From NCBI RefSeq assembly GCF_963675165.1, contig NC_087389.1:2576001-2640000 (forward strand): a stretch of DNA of 64,000 nucleotides, written 5' to 3'. Numbering within the stretch: the stretch's first letter is position 1; the number at the start of each line of letters is the position of its first letter. The notes under the pieces are model-generated. The model saw nothing but the letters and a program-made list of their open reading frames with translations, had not been told where the DNA came from and searched no databases. The position numbers and the translations under genes are program-made. The DNA comes from Halichondria panicea (lineage: Eukaryota > Porifera > Demospongiae > Suberitida > Halichondriidae). Shown one piece after another: positions 54,583-64,000 of the stretch.

Positions 54583-55777
54583 ATGGGGGGTGATCAGTGC
54601 CAAAACCTCCAGCTCTGTTTATTTAGTACTAAAATCATTTGCATAGTGAAGTTCTACATACAAATGACGCGCTCTCTCTTATTTGCATGGTGAAGTTCTA
54701 CATACAAATGATACTCTCATTTGCATGGGGAAGTTCTACATACAAATGATACTCTCATTTGCATGGGGAAGTTCTACATACAAATGATACTCTCATCTGC
54801 ATGGTGAAGTTCTACAATCATACAAATGATACTCTCATTTACATGGTGAAGTTCTACATACAAATGATACTCTCATTTGCATGGTGAAGCTCTACATACA
54901 AATGATACTCTCGCATTTGCATAGTTAATTTGCTAAACTGGAAACTACTCCCCTTTTCACCTAAGAAAAGGCTCAGGGGAGAGAGTAATTTTTTTAACTC
55001 CATTATTGGACACGCCCACTTAGTGACCAAAAAAGATTGCCACATGAGCGGGCGTGTCCAACACGTAGTTGATATGTTAATTAAAATGTCCGTCTATACT
55101 ATAATGTTAATTGTGTCCTCCTTCAATAAATTTACAGTTGTCCTATAGGGGCATGCGTGAAGAATGTCACGCTCCCACAATGTTATTGTTAACGTCCTAC
55201 TCACGCATGTACTATTTCTGTTGCTATATAGCCTCGAGTATAAAATACATTTTCTGACGGTCTGGGATCAAAGCTGAATAAACACCCACACATTATGTAG
55301 TTATAGTGGTTTGTTCTAATTGTATTCCAACCTTCCCTTTTTCATCCGAGCCCTTCCTTATAGATGAAAAAGGGAGTGGTTTCAAGTCAATGCAAATATA
55401 TATGAGTGTCATTGTAAAACTAACAAAGCTTATCATTTGCCATGCAGCGTTATTTGTATGTAGAACTCCTCATTTGTATGTAGAAGTTTCATCGTATGTA
55501 GAACTTCACCATGCAAATAAGAGTATAATTTATATGTAGAACTTCACCATGCAAATAAGAGTATCATTTATATGTAGAACTTCACCATGCAAATAAGAGT
55601 ATCATTTGTATGTAGAAAATCACCATGCAAATAAGAGAGAGCGTGTCATTTGTATGTAGAACTTCACCATAACTTCACCATGCAAATAAGAGAGAGCGTG
55701 TCATTTGTATGTAGAACTTTACCATGCAAATAATTTTAGTACTAGAACTGGAGGTTTTGGCACTGATCACCCCCCAT
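54583..55777. mobile_element. hAT-like MITE with mirror-image tandem arrays
   Basis: The ends are inverted repeats beginning ATGGGGGGTGATCAGTGCCA. 8-bp flanks CATAGGTT and AATAGGTT match in 7 of 8, as expected for a hAT-type target duplication. Next to the left end lies an array of about seven 38-bp units (54,648-54,925, ATTTGCATGGTGAAGTTCTA...) and next to the right end a matching array in inverted orientation (about 55,445-55,733). The middle 0.5 kb encodes nothing recognisable. Confidence 0.75.
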
Positions 55778-55785
55778 AATAGGTT

Positions 55786-56806
55786 GACCTTTTTGCTAAT
55801 GAGTTACTCCCGTATTGCATTCCTCAGAGGAGGTTGGACACGATCACGTGCACCACTTTTTTTGCTGAGCTGGCACAAAAATTGACAATGAGTTCTATGT
55901 AAACTTCTAGCTGATGTTGCACGGTCATTGGAGACTGAAGGCAAACTTTATGTGCCTCTCTGGATTCTTTTGGTATAAAACTTTCATTAACTAACCCGAT
56001 CCCCTCTATTCTGGCGAGTTATCAGTGCATACAGTGTTTACTAGATTCTTGCCAGCCAGTACAATGCAAGCTGCATACAGCACCGCTGAACTATACTCTA
56101 CCCTATAGTCTAGCTAATCTTGGTCCAGCCAGACAACAGACACAGCTAGTCCGGTGTTACAAGTCAGCAAAGCAAAAGTATCCATAGCTTTTTTATTACA
56201 GTTATTCGGTATCTATGGTAACGTGAGCAGAGACCTTAGGAATGTCACATGATTGATGACGCGTGGCCAACCTCCTCTGGCATTCCTGCAGCATGACCGG
56301 ATGTCACGCCCACATTTACCTAGAGGAGGTGTGGCCTTGTGTCATAATTTATCAAGTTTCACGGAGGAATTGTGAGTGTACGGAGAAAGAAGAGAATATA
56401 AGGAAGCACAACACCAAAACTTGCTCTCCTAGCCAGCTAAAAGACTACAAACGATCATAGTACTCTACAGTAGTTATAAATAATGCCTAGCTATATCCTG
56501 TGACATAAGAAAATGAATAGCATAGTCATTGTTGAAGAAATAAGCTATTAACTTACAGTGTAAGAGTTTGTTGCGCTTTCTATGGTTCCTGTGTTAATGT
56601 AACACTTATAGTAGATACTAAGATTGATAAACTAGTAGAAAATGCCTCTTGGAGAGACTCCAGAAGAGATAAACACAAAGAACAGTAAAATAGCGCTGAC
56701 GGTGCATAAAATACCTGCTGAGTCAACACAAATATCATGTGGGCGTGACATCCTGTCATGCTGCAGGAATGCAATACGGGAGTAACTCATTAGCAAAAGG
56801 TCAACA
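55786..56806. mobile_element. Probable composite non-autonomous transposon
   Basis: TTGCTAATGAGTTACTCCCG with CGTATTGCATTCCT near 55,792-55,825 is mirrored at 56,766-56,800. An inner inverted pair ATTCCTGCAGCATGA...ATGTCACGCCCAC lies at 56,283-56,314 and 56,732-56,768. No coding content. Nested or rearranged copies of one MITE family are the simplest reading. Confidence 0.5.
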
Positions 56807-56867
56807 TGTCGACCTCTGGCCAGTTTAATGGCTAGTGACTTTGCTTCATTTTTACTGATCACATGGT

Positions 56868-58003
56868 GGCAGATCTCTGCGCATGCGCAGACTGGTTAAA
56901 GTTCATGTTGCAAGAACTCTGCAAAATCCTGTACATGTTGAACCTGACAATCCTGTGACTCCAAATGCAATTGCGTTGTAGACAGTTCCTTTGGATACGT
57001 AGTGAAGGAAGCACAGGATGCTGTGTACGATGCCCTCATAAGGAATGACATTACTGTTGTAACATTCAAGTGGGTCAAATATGTCAGTGACTGGTATATA
57101 CCGTATGGGCCCAGGGTTTTTTTTGCTAACATAACAACGAAAGGTGTATGGCCATCAAATTAATGTTGAAGTACACATTAAGTACTGTTGCGTTGATCGA
57201 TTTCCAATGACTGCATTAATTTAATTGTATAACACTCGCACGACTATATGAACAATCATGTTCTATTCACCGCTCATGTCATTTTTGTTGATTTTTTGTT
57301 GTATATACATTTCTATTGAAATTCGACCAAGTGCAGCAATAACATGCATCATAATTATACACGTACTAATAGCTGTTAGCCATGAATATAATGCTCATGA
57401 TTATCAATGTCCAATATATAAATAGTTGTGGTCAGTTATATTGCAGTAACTTGTGAGGGAGGATGATCAACTGGCACATTGTAGTATATATTCGCACGTA
57501 CATCAAATGAAGGCATTTGATAAAACAGTAATAATTGATGGCAACGAGGGATCCATTCGTTTGGGAGAACTTTCCTCCAATTTACTTGACGGTGTGAAGT
57601 GTAAAAACTAATGTGCCCACCATATCTCTGAAGAAGCATTCCACATCTCACATCTTCAGTTGTGGAAGCTCTTGAATGTTTGATATCTCCTCAGTGCAGT
57701 GCAAGTGAGAGATCTTTATAGCAGTTCAAGGAGTGTACCCATGGTTAGGCTCTTGAATCAGCCGCCCTTCTCAAGCCTCAGGTAGGAAGGGCGGCTAATT
57801 CATGAGACTGGCATGCAATTAACACAACGGCAATTAGAGACCTGATTAGCAAAGGTTAATTGCTTTGCGCCTCCTAGGGCACAGCCACACTAGTTGGGCG
57901 GAGTCCAACACGCTCAAGGGGTTGAACTCCGCCCAACTAAGGCCACACTTCACTCACTTCTTTTCTCTTGAAGGAGGCTAGCTAGCTCAAGCAGACAAAT
58001 TAA
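56868..58003. other. Spacer upstream of HPF1
   Basis: The first part repeats the 44,655-44,720 sequence in inverted orientation. No gene is seen in 56,936-57,700. Two palindromes lie close to the gene: GCCGCCCTT/AAGGGCGGC around 57,762-57,798 and AGTTGGGCGGAGT/ACTCCGCCCAACT at 57,893-57,940. These probably are repeat remnants rather than promoter elements. No TATA box was obvious ahead of HPF1. Confidence 0.45.
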
Positions 58004-61000
58004 ATGGCATCACTTAAACCAGTTTGCAAATATGGGTCCTCCTGCTACCGCAAGAACCCTCATCATCTGAGTCAGTACTGTCATGTTGGGAGTGAGCTCG
58101 AGACAGCGAGCTCCAGTGAAAAGAAGAGAAGCCGACGCACTGATGAGGAGCAGTCCTCTCCGGTGAGGCAGCTGCACCAACTTGTTGTTATTATGCATGG
58201 GGGGTGTTGTACAGGTAGACGAGATTACAGATTGTGATAAGTGCGTTACCAATAGCGGAGACACGCCCCTTACAAAGCGGTCCAAACTATGTGATGACTT
58301 GCCTAAGGAGATTGAGCCAGTGAGTGCATCAACTAACAGGTGCAGTCACGGAAATAATATTGATTATTATTGTCTCTGCTGTATACTTTTTGTAGTGGTT
58401 CCCAAGACAACGAGGAACTGACCAATGAGAGCAGTGATGTGACAGTGAGGGAGAACATTAAGAGGCAGTTTCTGGTTGGCATGCCAGAGGATTTCTATCA
58501 GCTTTGGGAGTTCTGCAAGTCTCTTCACCCCTCTCAACCTGAAGGTGTGGTAGACAAGCTGTCAATATGTCGGTCGATTTTCACCTTGTTTTCTTTCGCA
58601 GGTGTATTGAAACCGTCTCTTGGTCTTGAATTGGTTGGACCATACCACGTCCTTGGGGGGAGACTGATGGGGGTACCATGGGAAAAGTGTGTACTGCACT
58701 ATCGTTTCCTCTACGACCCCCCAGAATTTCAGACTGTTATGATAAAGAGTGGTACAAATACTGACGGATATCACATTGGATATTTCAGGTAGTCAATGAA
58801 GCATGCTACTGTTGCATGACTACGTGGCAGCCATTCACACTCATTGCAGAGACGACCCTAAGAGCACCCAGTGTCTGGTAGTGTCCAACTGTGCTGAGAA
58901 AGGCTGTGACATTGCTATAGAGGGGGACAGCTTATTCAGTGCTTTAAGGTGAGGCCTGTCACGACAGATTTGGTCCGCCCAGATTTTGTCTGGGGGGAAC
59001 CATATATTTCGATTTATTTGGTCGCTCCAGACAACCAGTGTATATCGTGAAATATTCTGAAATACCGTATACCGTATTACTAGAATATTTTGCATGTGAA
59101 AAACCTTTGCGAATGAGCCAAATCAGCAGAAAATTTGGCCCTTTGCAATCTGACTATTGCGTTCTGGCAAAGATCGTGTGTAAATACTATTAATAATTTA
59201 AGTTTTGGGGATTTTATTGTTGCGAATTGATCATCCATCGCAAAGTTCGCAAATGTTTGATGCTCGCAAAACATTCTAGTAACTAGAGCACTAAAGTGCA
59301 AAACCTCGGCTGTTGACATGATTATAAAGAAACCAGTAGAGTGATATAATGCAGTGCATGTAGTGATGTATGACTGAGCTGTCTAGCACAGCAACTCAGG
59401 AAGCACAGCAACTCAGGAGCAATAAAACTAAACCAGACTAGAGGCATGCTGTGAGAACAGAGTTTTAGTGGTACATGAGCCTGGCTCATGCATGCCTCAT
59501 CATGATGATGAGGCATGCACAGTGGACTACCGGTAGGATCACAGCAAAGATGCCTGGAGTCTCAGAGAAGTATGATATGACTCCTGGGATCCTGGAGTCA
59601 GCTAACAGAGCAATAAAATTCTAGCTTTCTATTGTAGTGACCCTTTTCCACTGTTTTTAGTACGGGATCACTTCAGCTGTAAATACGGAGGGTACCTCGA
59701 ATAAAGGCCGTGTGTAGTTAGCTAGCTAGTAAGTAGTTGGGCGTGGCCCGACCGTCCCTGGTGGGAGGTCGGGGTTGCAAGCTTATCTGGGATGTGTCCT
59801 GCTGCATTATGTAACACTGCTATGAATATTGTTATTCTCAAGTGGGTGTTAACCGACTTGATGACGTGTAGACCACAGCCTACACTACATGCGGTTTCGC
59901 AACTAGATGCAAACGGAAGTGTAACCAAGCACGTGAAAAATGCTTCAATCTGATAGGGCACCACTATAGTGGCGCTAGAACAAATCCCAGATAGGCTTGC
60001 AACCCGACCTCCCGTCAGGGACGGTCGAGCCACGTCCAACTAACTAGTAAGCTGCCAATGTGCAAGTTCAAGCTTCTTAGTTTTAATCGACAACAAGGCT
60101 CTAACATCGAAATCTACTGTTGTTAAAACTAATAACTTATTGTGTGAAGGCTATTCATGCTATAAATGCAGTGCTGTGGCGGGCAGGTGAGCAGACCCTG
60201 AAATTACAAACAGACAAACCAAACGACTACTATACCCGTGGCCGCCCACACGCACCTCGGGTAATAAGGTGGCTGGTTATTTCGATGATTGATCCAGAAA
60301 CACAAAAATGTATTGCCTCGAAAATTACATCTGGGTTGGTCACGATTAATTACGTGAGCTTATGTTTTCTATGTAAAACTCCACTTTTTCCATTCTAGCA
60401 CTCTTGTATAACATATCCTATTAGTTTATTATATGATTGCTATACCTGCTACTGCTGCTATATCAAGACAGGAGTCAAAGAAACGAATGAAGTGCAACAA
60501 CAACTCAAAGCGCTAGCTTTTTGTTAGCTGTAAGAGTCAGAAAAGATCTGCAAAGCTGTCCATTGCAAACTTTAACCTATTGCGGATACACCCCTTTTTA
60601 TAAACATGCTCATTCAATCCCATGTGTGTGAGATCCCGAGACAGCTAGTGCGTCCGGGGATAAACCTAGCTGGGCGAACCCCGTTTCTATAAATCCTGGC
60701 TACGCTCCTGGCTTCTATCCTTGAATATCATTCATCAAGCGATCAGATCGACTTCTCCTATAATGACCGTGTGGAATTTTCAACAATTGCAATTAACAAT
60801 AATAACGTTACATTAGATAATACAAAGCGAACTATAATTACATCGTCTTGAGCGAAAGCAAAACATGGCGAGAGGCATTAGCACAGCACAGCGCAGCTTG
60901 CAGCACTCGTTATGCCTCGGTGCGCATGCGCAAGCGAGGTATACGGTAGTGTGTCTGTGTGTCTGTGTAAACTGCTACAGCTGCTCAAGGATGAATCAAG

Positions 61001-62953
61001 TGCAAGTAAGTAGAAGCTAGTCATGTTTACTTGGATTTTAATTCGTGGATTTACAAAATAATGCTTCGTTCTCGAGTTATGCCTAGTTTTGCTTACTCGG
61101 AATGCCATTGCAGCCTTTTCAGAAGAGCACGTAGCCAAACTTGTTTACCGAGTGTTGCTACTCTACTTAGTAGTTAGCTCTGCACTAGAACGCTAGCTAT
61201 TGGTAGCTGCAAGAAAGAGAGCTGCAAGGCTCTGCTGATGCAGCCATTAATTTTAGACTTGAACTTTTGGCATCGATCGTTTTTAACAACAATCATTACC
61301 CACTCTTTGAGTTTGTATGCAAAAATGTTCAAAAGCTTTTAGTAGTTTATGTTATTTATGTAGCTTTGGCATCTCCACCGAGGCATTAGCACCTGCGGTG
61401 CTTTCATTTGTGCAGTTTTAGTGATACTAAAGGGCTAAAAACTCTCCATGGCTTAGCTAGATAATTACATGGGTGTGGCCAAAAGGGGGTGATGTCCCAA
61501 AAGTCGCGGGATGTAATTGCTTTAGAAGCCCCCTTTTAATCCTCCATAGCCTCCTTCGCAGGCCTTGGATTGAAGAGAATGCTTGCGCATGCGCAAAATT
61601 ATTGCCCAATACTGAAATTTTATCATTTTTACGAAGACATAATTATTAAAAGTCATACACAAGGCTATAATATAGAGAGCTAGCTTGCTAAGATGTAAGA
61701 GACAGAGCTGTAGGTTTGTTGCACAGCTATTGTCTTTCTGTATGTAGACTTTCACCAAGGTTAGGGCGTGGCCTGTCCATAGGCTATTTTCAGCATTCGC
61801 TCCGTTCAGACAATTGTCATCCACACTGCTGTGAGTCTTTGTTAACATACATGTCTGTATAGCGGGAAATTTTTGCAGGTGCAGATTTTCGCTATTTGGC
61901 TCCAGAGCCCTCAGCCAAAATTTCGTGGGTTCTAATATTCGCGTTTCAATTCCAGGAACCAACCCACCAATATGCCCTCAAAAAACGCGAAATTTTGCAC
62001 CCGACGAAAATTTCCCGCTATACGTACGGTAGCTATCAGAATGCTATCAGATGGCTAGAAACCTTCAATCGAACTTTCTATCTACTTCCTTTATCCGCTT
62101 CCGTTTGTTGTGACGTCATTGTTTTACTGATCAAAGCCCCCAGATACCGGGGTGAGATTAGCGCATGCGCAAGCAGGCTCATGCACCCTCAGAAGAAGTG
62201 CGGCCTGAGATCAAGGCTAGATCCGCCACTGATACTTAATACGTTGAATAATCCACAGGTATCAACTCGCAGATGCACTCAAGCACAAGAGGCTATCATC
62301 AGCCAAGAAGACATTACTTCAAGATCTAAGCTCCAAACTCAGAGCATTCATGGCAAAGTCGGCTATTCCTGAACTCACTCCCTCCGTGAATGACCTCTGG
62401 AAGCAAAGAAACAAACAAATTGTGGCCAGTTGCTTTCACAAGATCGGGATTGTAGTCCCATACAACAAGAAGACTGAGTTAGGATACCGCCCCCTAACAA
62501 TGACAGATCGTAAATGAAAACACACAAATGTTCACCTTAAATTAGAGGGTCCCCACACACATTATACATCATTACACATTATACCTTCCCACATTGTTTG
62601 CGTGGTATGTATGTATAAATTATAGGTAATGTGATTTCACTCTCTTTTTCACAGGTGAACTGAAGAGGCTGCTCAACAAGATAGCTAACTGTTCGGACGA
62701 AGGTGCAAGAGATAAGCTCTCTGAGCCACTACAAGAGATTGTGACATATGTACAGTTTGCTAACGATGAATGTGATTATGGAATGGGCCTCGAACTTGGA
62801 TTGGACCTGTTTTTCCATGGCAACCAGTACTTTCACACTCTGATTGGTCATTTGCTACCTGTAGCTTACGATCTGCTACAAAGAGAACAGTTTGGTAGAA
62901 TTTCCACTGAACATTTGAAGCAAAGGAGCCAACTATTAGATTGTACTCTGTAA
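58004..62953 (+). CDS. HPF1: HPF1, histone PARylation factor 1, with PBZ finger
   Basis: Exons: 58,004-58,162; 58,215-58,339; 58,396-58,544; 58,602-58,788; 58,850-58,948; 62,259-62,509; 62,655-62,953. They total 1269 bases in one frame (422 aa) with GT-AG introns. Residues 5-27 form a PBZ zinc finger (C8, C14, H21, H27; CKYGSSCYRKNPHHL) that binds poly(ADP-ribose). The body matches HPF1: PEDFYQLWEFC, LGLELVGPYHVLGG, YDPPEFQTVMI and FANDECDYGMGLELG. HPF1 completes the PARP1/2 active site and directs ADP-ribosylation to serine in the nucleus at DNA breaks. The residues equivalent to human Y238-R239 (Y316-R317) and E284 (E362) are kept, so it should be active. The PBZ finger is absent from human HPF1. 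Confidence 0.93.
59077..59282. mobile_element. MITE in HPF1 intron 5
   Basis: TTACTAGAATATTTTGC at the left end and GCAAAACATTCTAGTAA at the right end are inverted with one mismatch. Inside, TTTGCGAA-type strings are mirrored too. 206 bp, non-coding. Confidence 0.6.
59734..60043. mobile_element. hAT-like MITE in HPF1 intron 5
   Basis: About 60-bp inverted repeats (TAGTTGGGCGTGGCCCGACC..., mirrored by ...GGTCGAGCCACGTCCAACTA). CTAGTAAG lies next to both ends (59,726-59,733 and 60,044-60,051), an 8-bp target duplication typical of hAT elements. The edges may be off by a base. Confidence 0.7.
60905..61420. repeat. Probable MITE-type repeat in HPF1 intron 5
   Basis: ATGCCTCGGTG near 60,912 and CACCGAGGCAT near 61,378 are inverted. 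GCGCATGCGCAAGCGAGG follows the left copy. The sequence reads as an open frame on the minus strand, but has low-complexity, repeat-like composition. The edges are uncertain. Confidence 0.4.
61858..62022. mobile_element. Short MITE in HPF1 intron 5
   Basis: TATAGCGGGAAATTTTTGC at the left and AAAATTTCCCGCTATA at the right are inverted ends, with further mirrored CGCGAAATTTTGCACC-type strings. 165 bp, non-coding, probably TA-flanked. Confidence 0.6.
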
Positions 62954-63617
62954 TGTTTACTCTTAATTGTTGCTATACAATCATGTATATACACTTAATT
63001 ATATTATATGGCGTTATTTTCAATTTGTCATTATAGTCATGACAAGAATTATATACATATACGTAACAAACAGCGAGAACCAGCATGAAACTGGGTTATA
63101 ACAGTACACGTACAGTCATGCTTAGTTGGAAAAAATAAATAAAAAATTTCTTGCATGGCTATAATTAGTATTATAATTATAGCTGTTCGGAGTACATATA
63201 ATTTGGGTTATATTTTGCAAATTCAGCAATAATTGAAGGTCCCAGTCCTTAATGCACCTGAGTAGTTTTATCGCTTTTTTCTCTACAAAGGGATTGCGAT
63301 TTCCCTCCAAAGAAGGCGCGCATGACCGGCCGAGGGGTAACAGAGGGAGAGTACTGTTTCAGAGGGGAGGGCTATCCCGGTTATTTCTTATTGTAATGGA
63401 GTTTCATAGGTTATAGGAGCAGCTTTCGCATAATTATCCTTATGCCAGTTTTGGGGCAGTCATTGTTGGTCCCTTACGATAGTCTATAAACAGATTTTAC
63501 TGCATCGACCGTAGTATAAATAAATAGCACTAAATGTAATGTATATAATTATAGTATATACAATAAATAGCAAAAGATCTATAAATAATTATACAGCATG
63601 TTAAGACTCTATAGGAA
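62954..63617. other. Spacer between two convergent host genes
   Basis: AT-rich DNA with no recognised gene. It separates the 3' ends of HPF1 (plus) and the next gene (minus). AATAAA on the plus strand at about 63,134 and on the minus strand (TTTATT, about 63,137) could serve polyadenylation, but this is not demonstrated. Confidence 0.4.
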
Positions 63618-63816
63618 TTAAGAGGTTAACTGTATAGAAGCCTCTCCTAGAATAGAGCACAGTTCTTTGAGTCTCTCTTGCATTTTTGGTATTCCGGCCA
63701 GCTGTCCCTCGAGTCTCTGTTTCTCCTCATTAAGTGTAAGTCGTGTGGCAGTATCTAGCTTCTCCATCCTCCAGCCACCCTCTCCATCGAACTGGAGCAG
63801 GTGAGTGTGGAATTGC
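63618..63816 (-). CDS. Last exon of an unidentified host gene
   Basis: The minus strand has GGTGCAG as acceptor just before 63,816 and then 65 codons to a TAA at 63,618. The residues read [38 protein letters not shown] and then [14 protein letters not shown], a probable coiled coil with an aromatic start. The composition and the splice acceptor argue for a live host gene whose other exons lie outside the window. I do not recognise the protein. The open frame upstream of the acceptor is intron. Confidence 0.55.
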
Positions 63817-64000
63817 CTGCACCGTGTACCAAAACAGAACAGCATAAATAACACCAGTAAGGCAGTAACATACTGTATAGTGCGAAATTTTCCTGTTTCA
63901 TAAAATAATTGTTTCACGAAAATTATTTTTCTATAACGTGCAAAGACTGAAGGCGTGGCCAGGGAGTGCTTCCGGTAAGCAGTCAACCCACAAAATTTAA

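Noticed and set aside
54648-54925. Regular 38-bp repeats as a CRISPR array
   Set aside because: The units are contiguous without unique spacers, occur in a mirror-image pair within inverted ends and lie in a eukaryotic genome.
60878-61138. 86-codon minus-strand frame in HPF1 intron 5 as an antisense gene
   Set aside because: It coincides with a repeat bounded by short inverted copies and has repeat-like composition.

Overview
The window looks like nuclear DNA of an early-branching animal, most likely a demosponge. It holds one clearly intact host gene (HPF1 with an N-terminal PBZ finger, seven coding exons, several introns of only 56-61 bases). The rest is AT-rich DNA crowded with decayed gene families and mobile elements. 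The sponge assignment is an inference from gene structure and repeat style; no rRNA, tRNA or CRISPR locus was seen.

Layout. 1-10,060: decayed copies of repetitive gene families (a zinc-finger family, a transposase-like fragment, a DUF6589-like copy, a RecQ-like helicase), a TA-flanked MITE, a minisatellite and a short telomere-type repeat. 10,100-32,646: a virus-like element bounded by 94-bp inverted repeats that look identical. It carries twelve tightly packed gene regions, six leftward and six rightward, diverging from a 41-bp intergenic gap near 22,800. One rightward gene is a Rep protein with an HUH nickase and a superfamily 3 helicase. No polymerase B, integrase or packaging ATPase was recognised. 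A young Ty1/Copia element (17,486-21,487) sits inside one of the leftward genes. The element is a fossil with several breaks.

33,000-37,530: a decayed leftward DUF6589-like gene split by a hAT transposon. 37,628-44,475: a broken BEL/Pao element that itself received a 1.08-kb DNA transposon. 45,180-53,180: a decayed LINE split by a broken, rearranged Ty3/Gypsy element. 53,181-57,000: several non-autonomous DNA transposons, one with mirror-image 38-bp tandem arrays. 58,004-62,953: HPF1, whose fifth intron (3.3 kb) is filled with MITEs. 63,618 to the end: the last exon of an unidentified leftward host gene.

The item most worth attention is the 22.5-kb element (about 18.5 kb without the Copia insertion). 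A Rep typical of small single-stranded DNA viruses is combined with a mid-size linear genome, inverted termini that hold a hairpin, shared TATA-type promoters and mostly unrecognised proteins. I could not place it in a described family from sequence reading alone.
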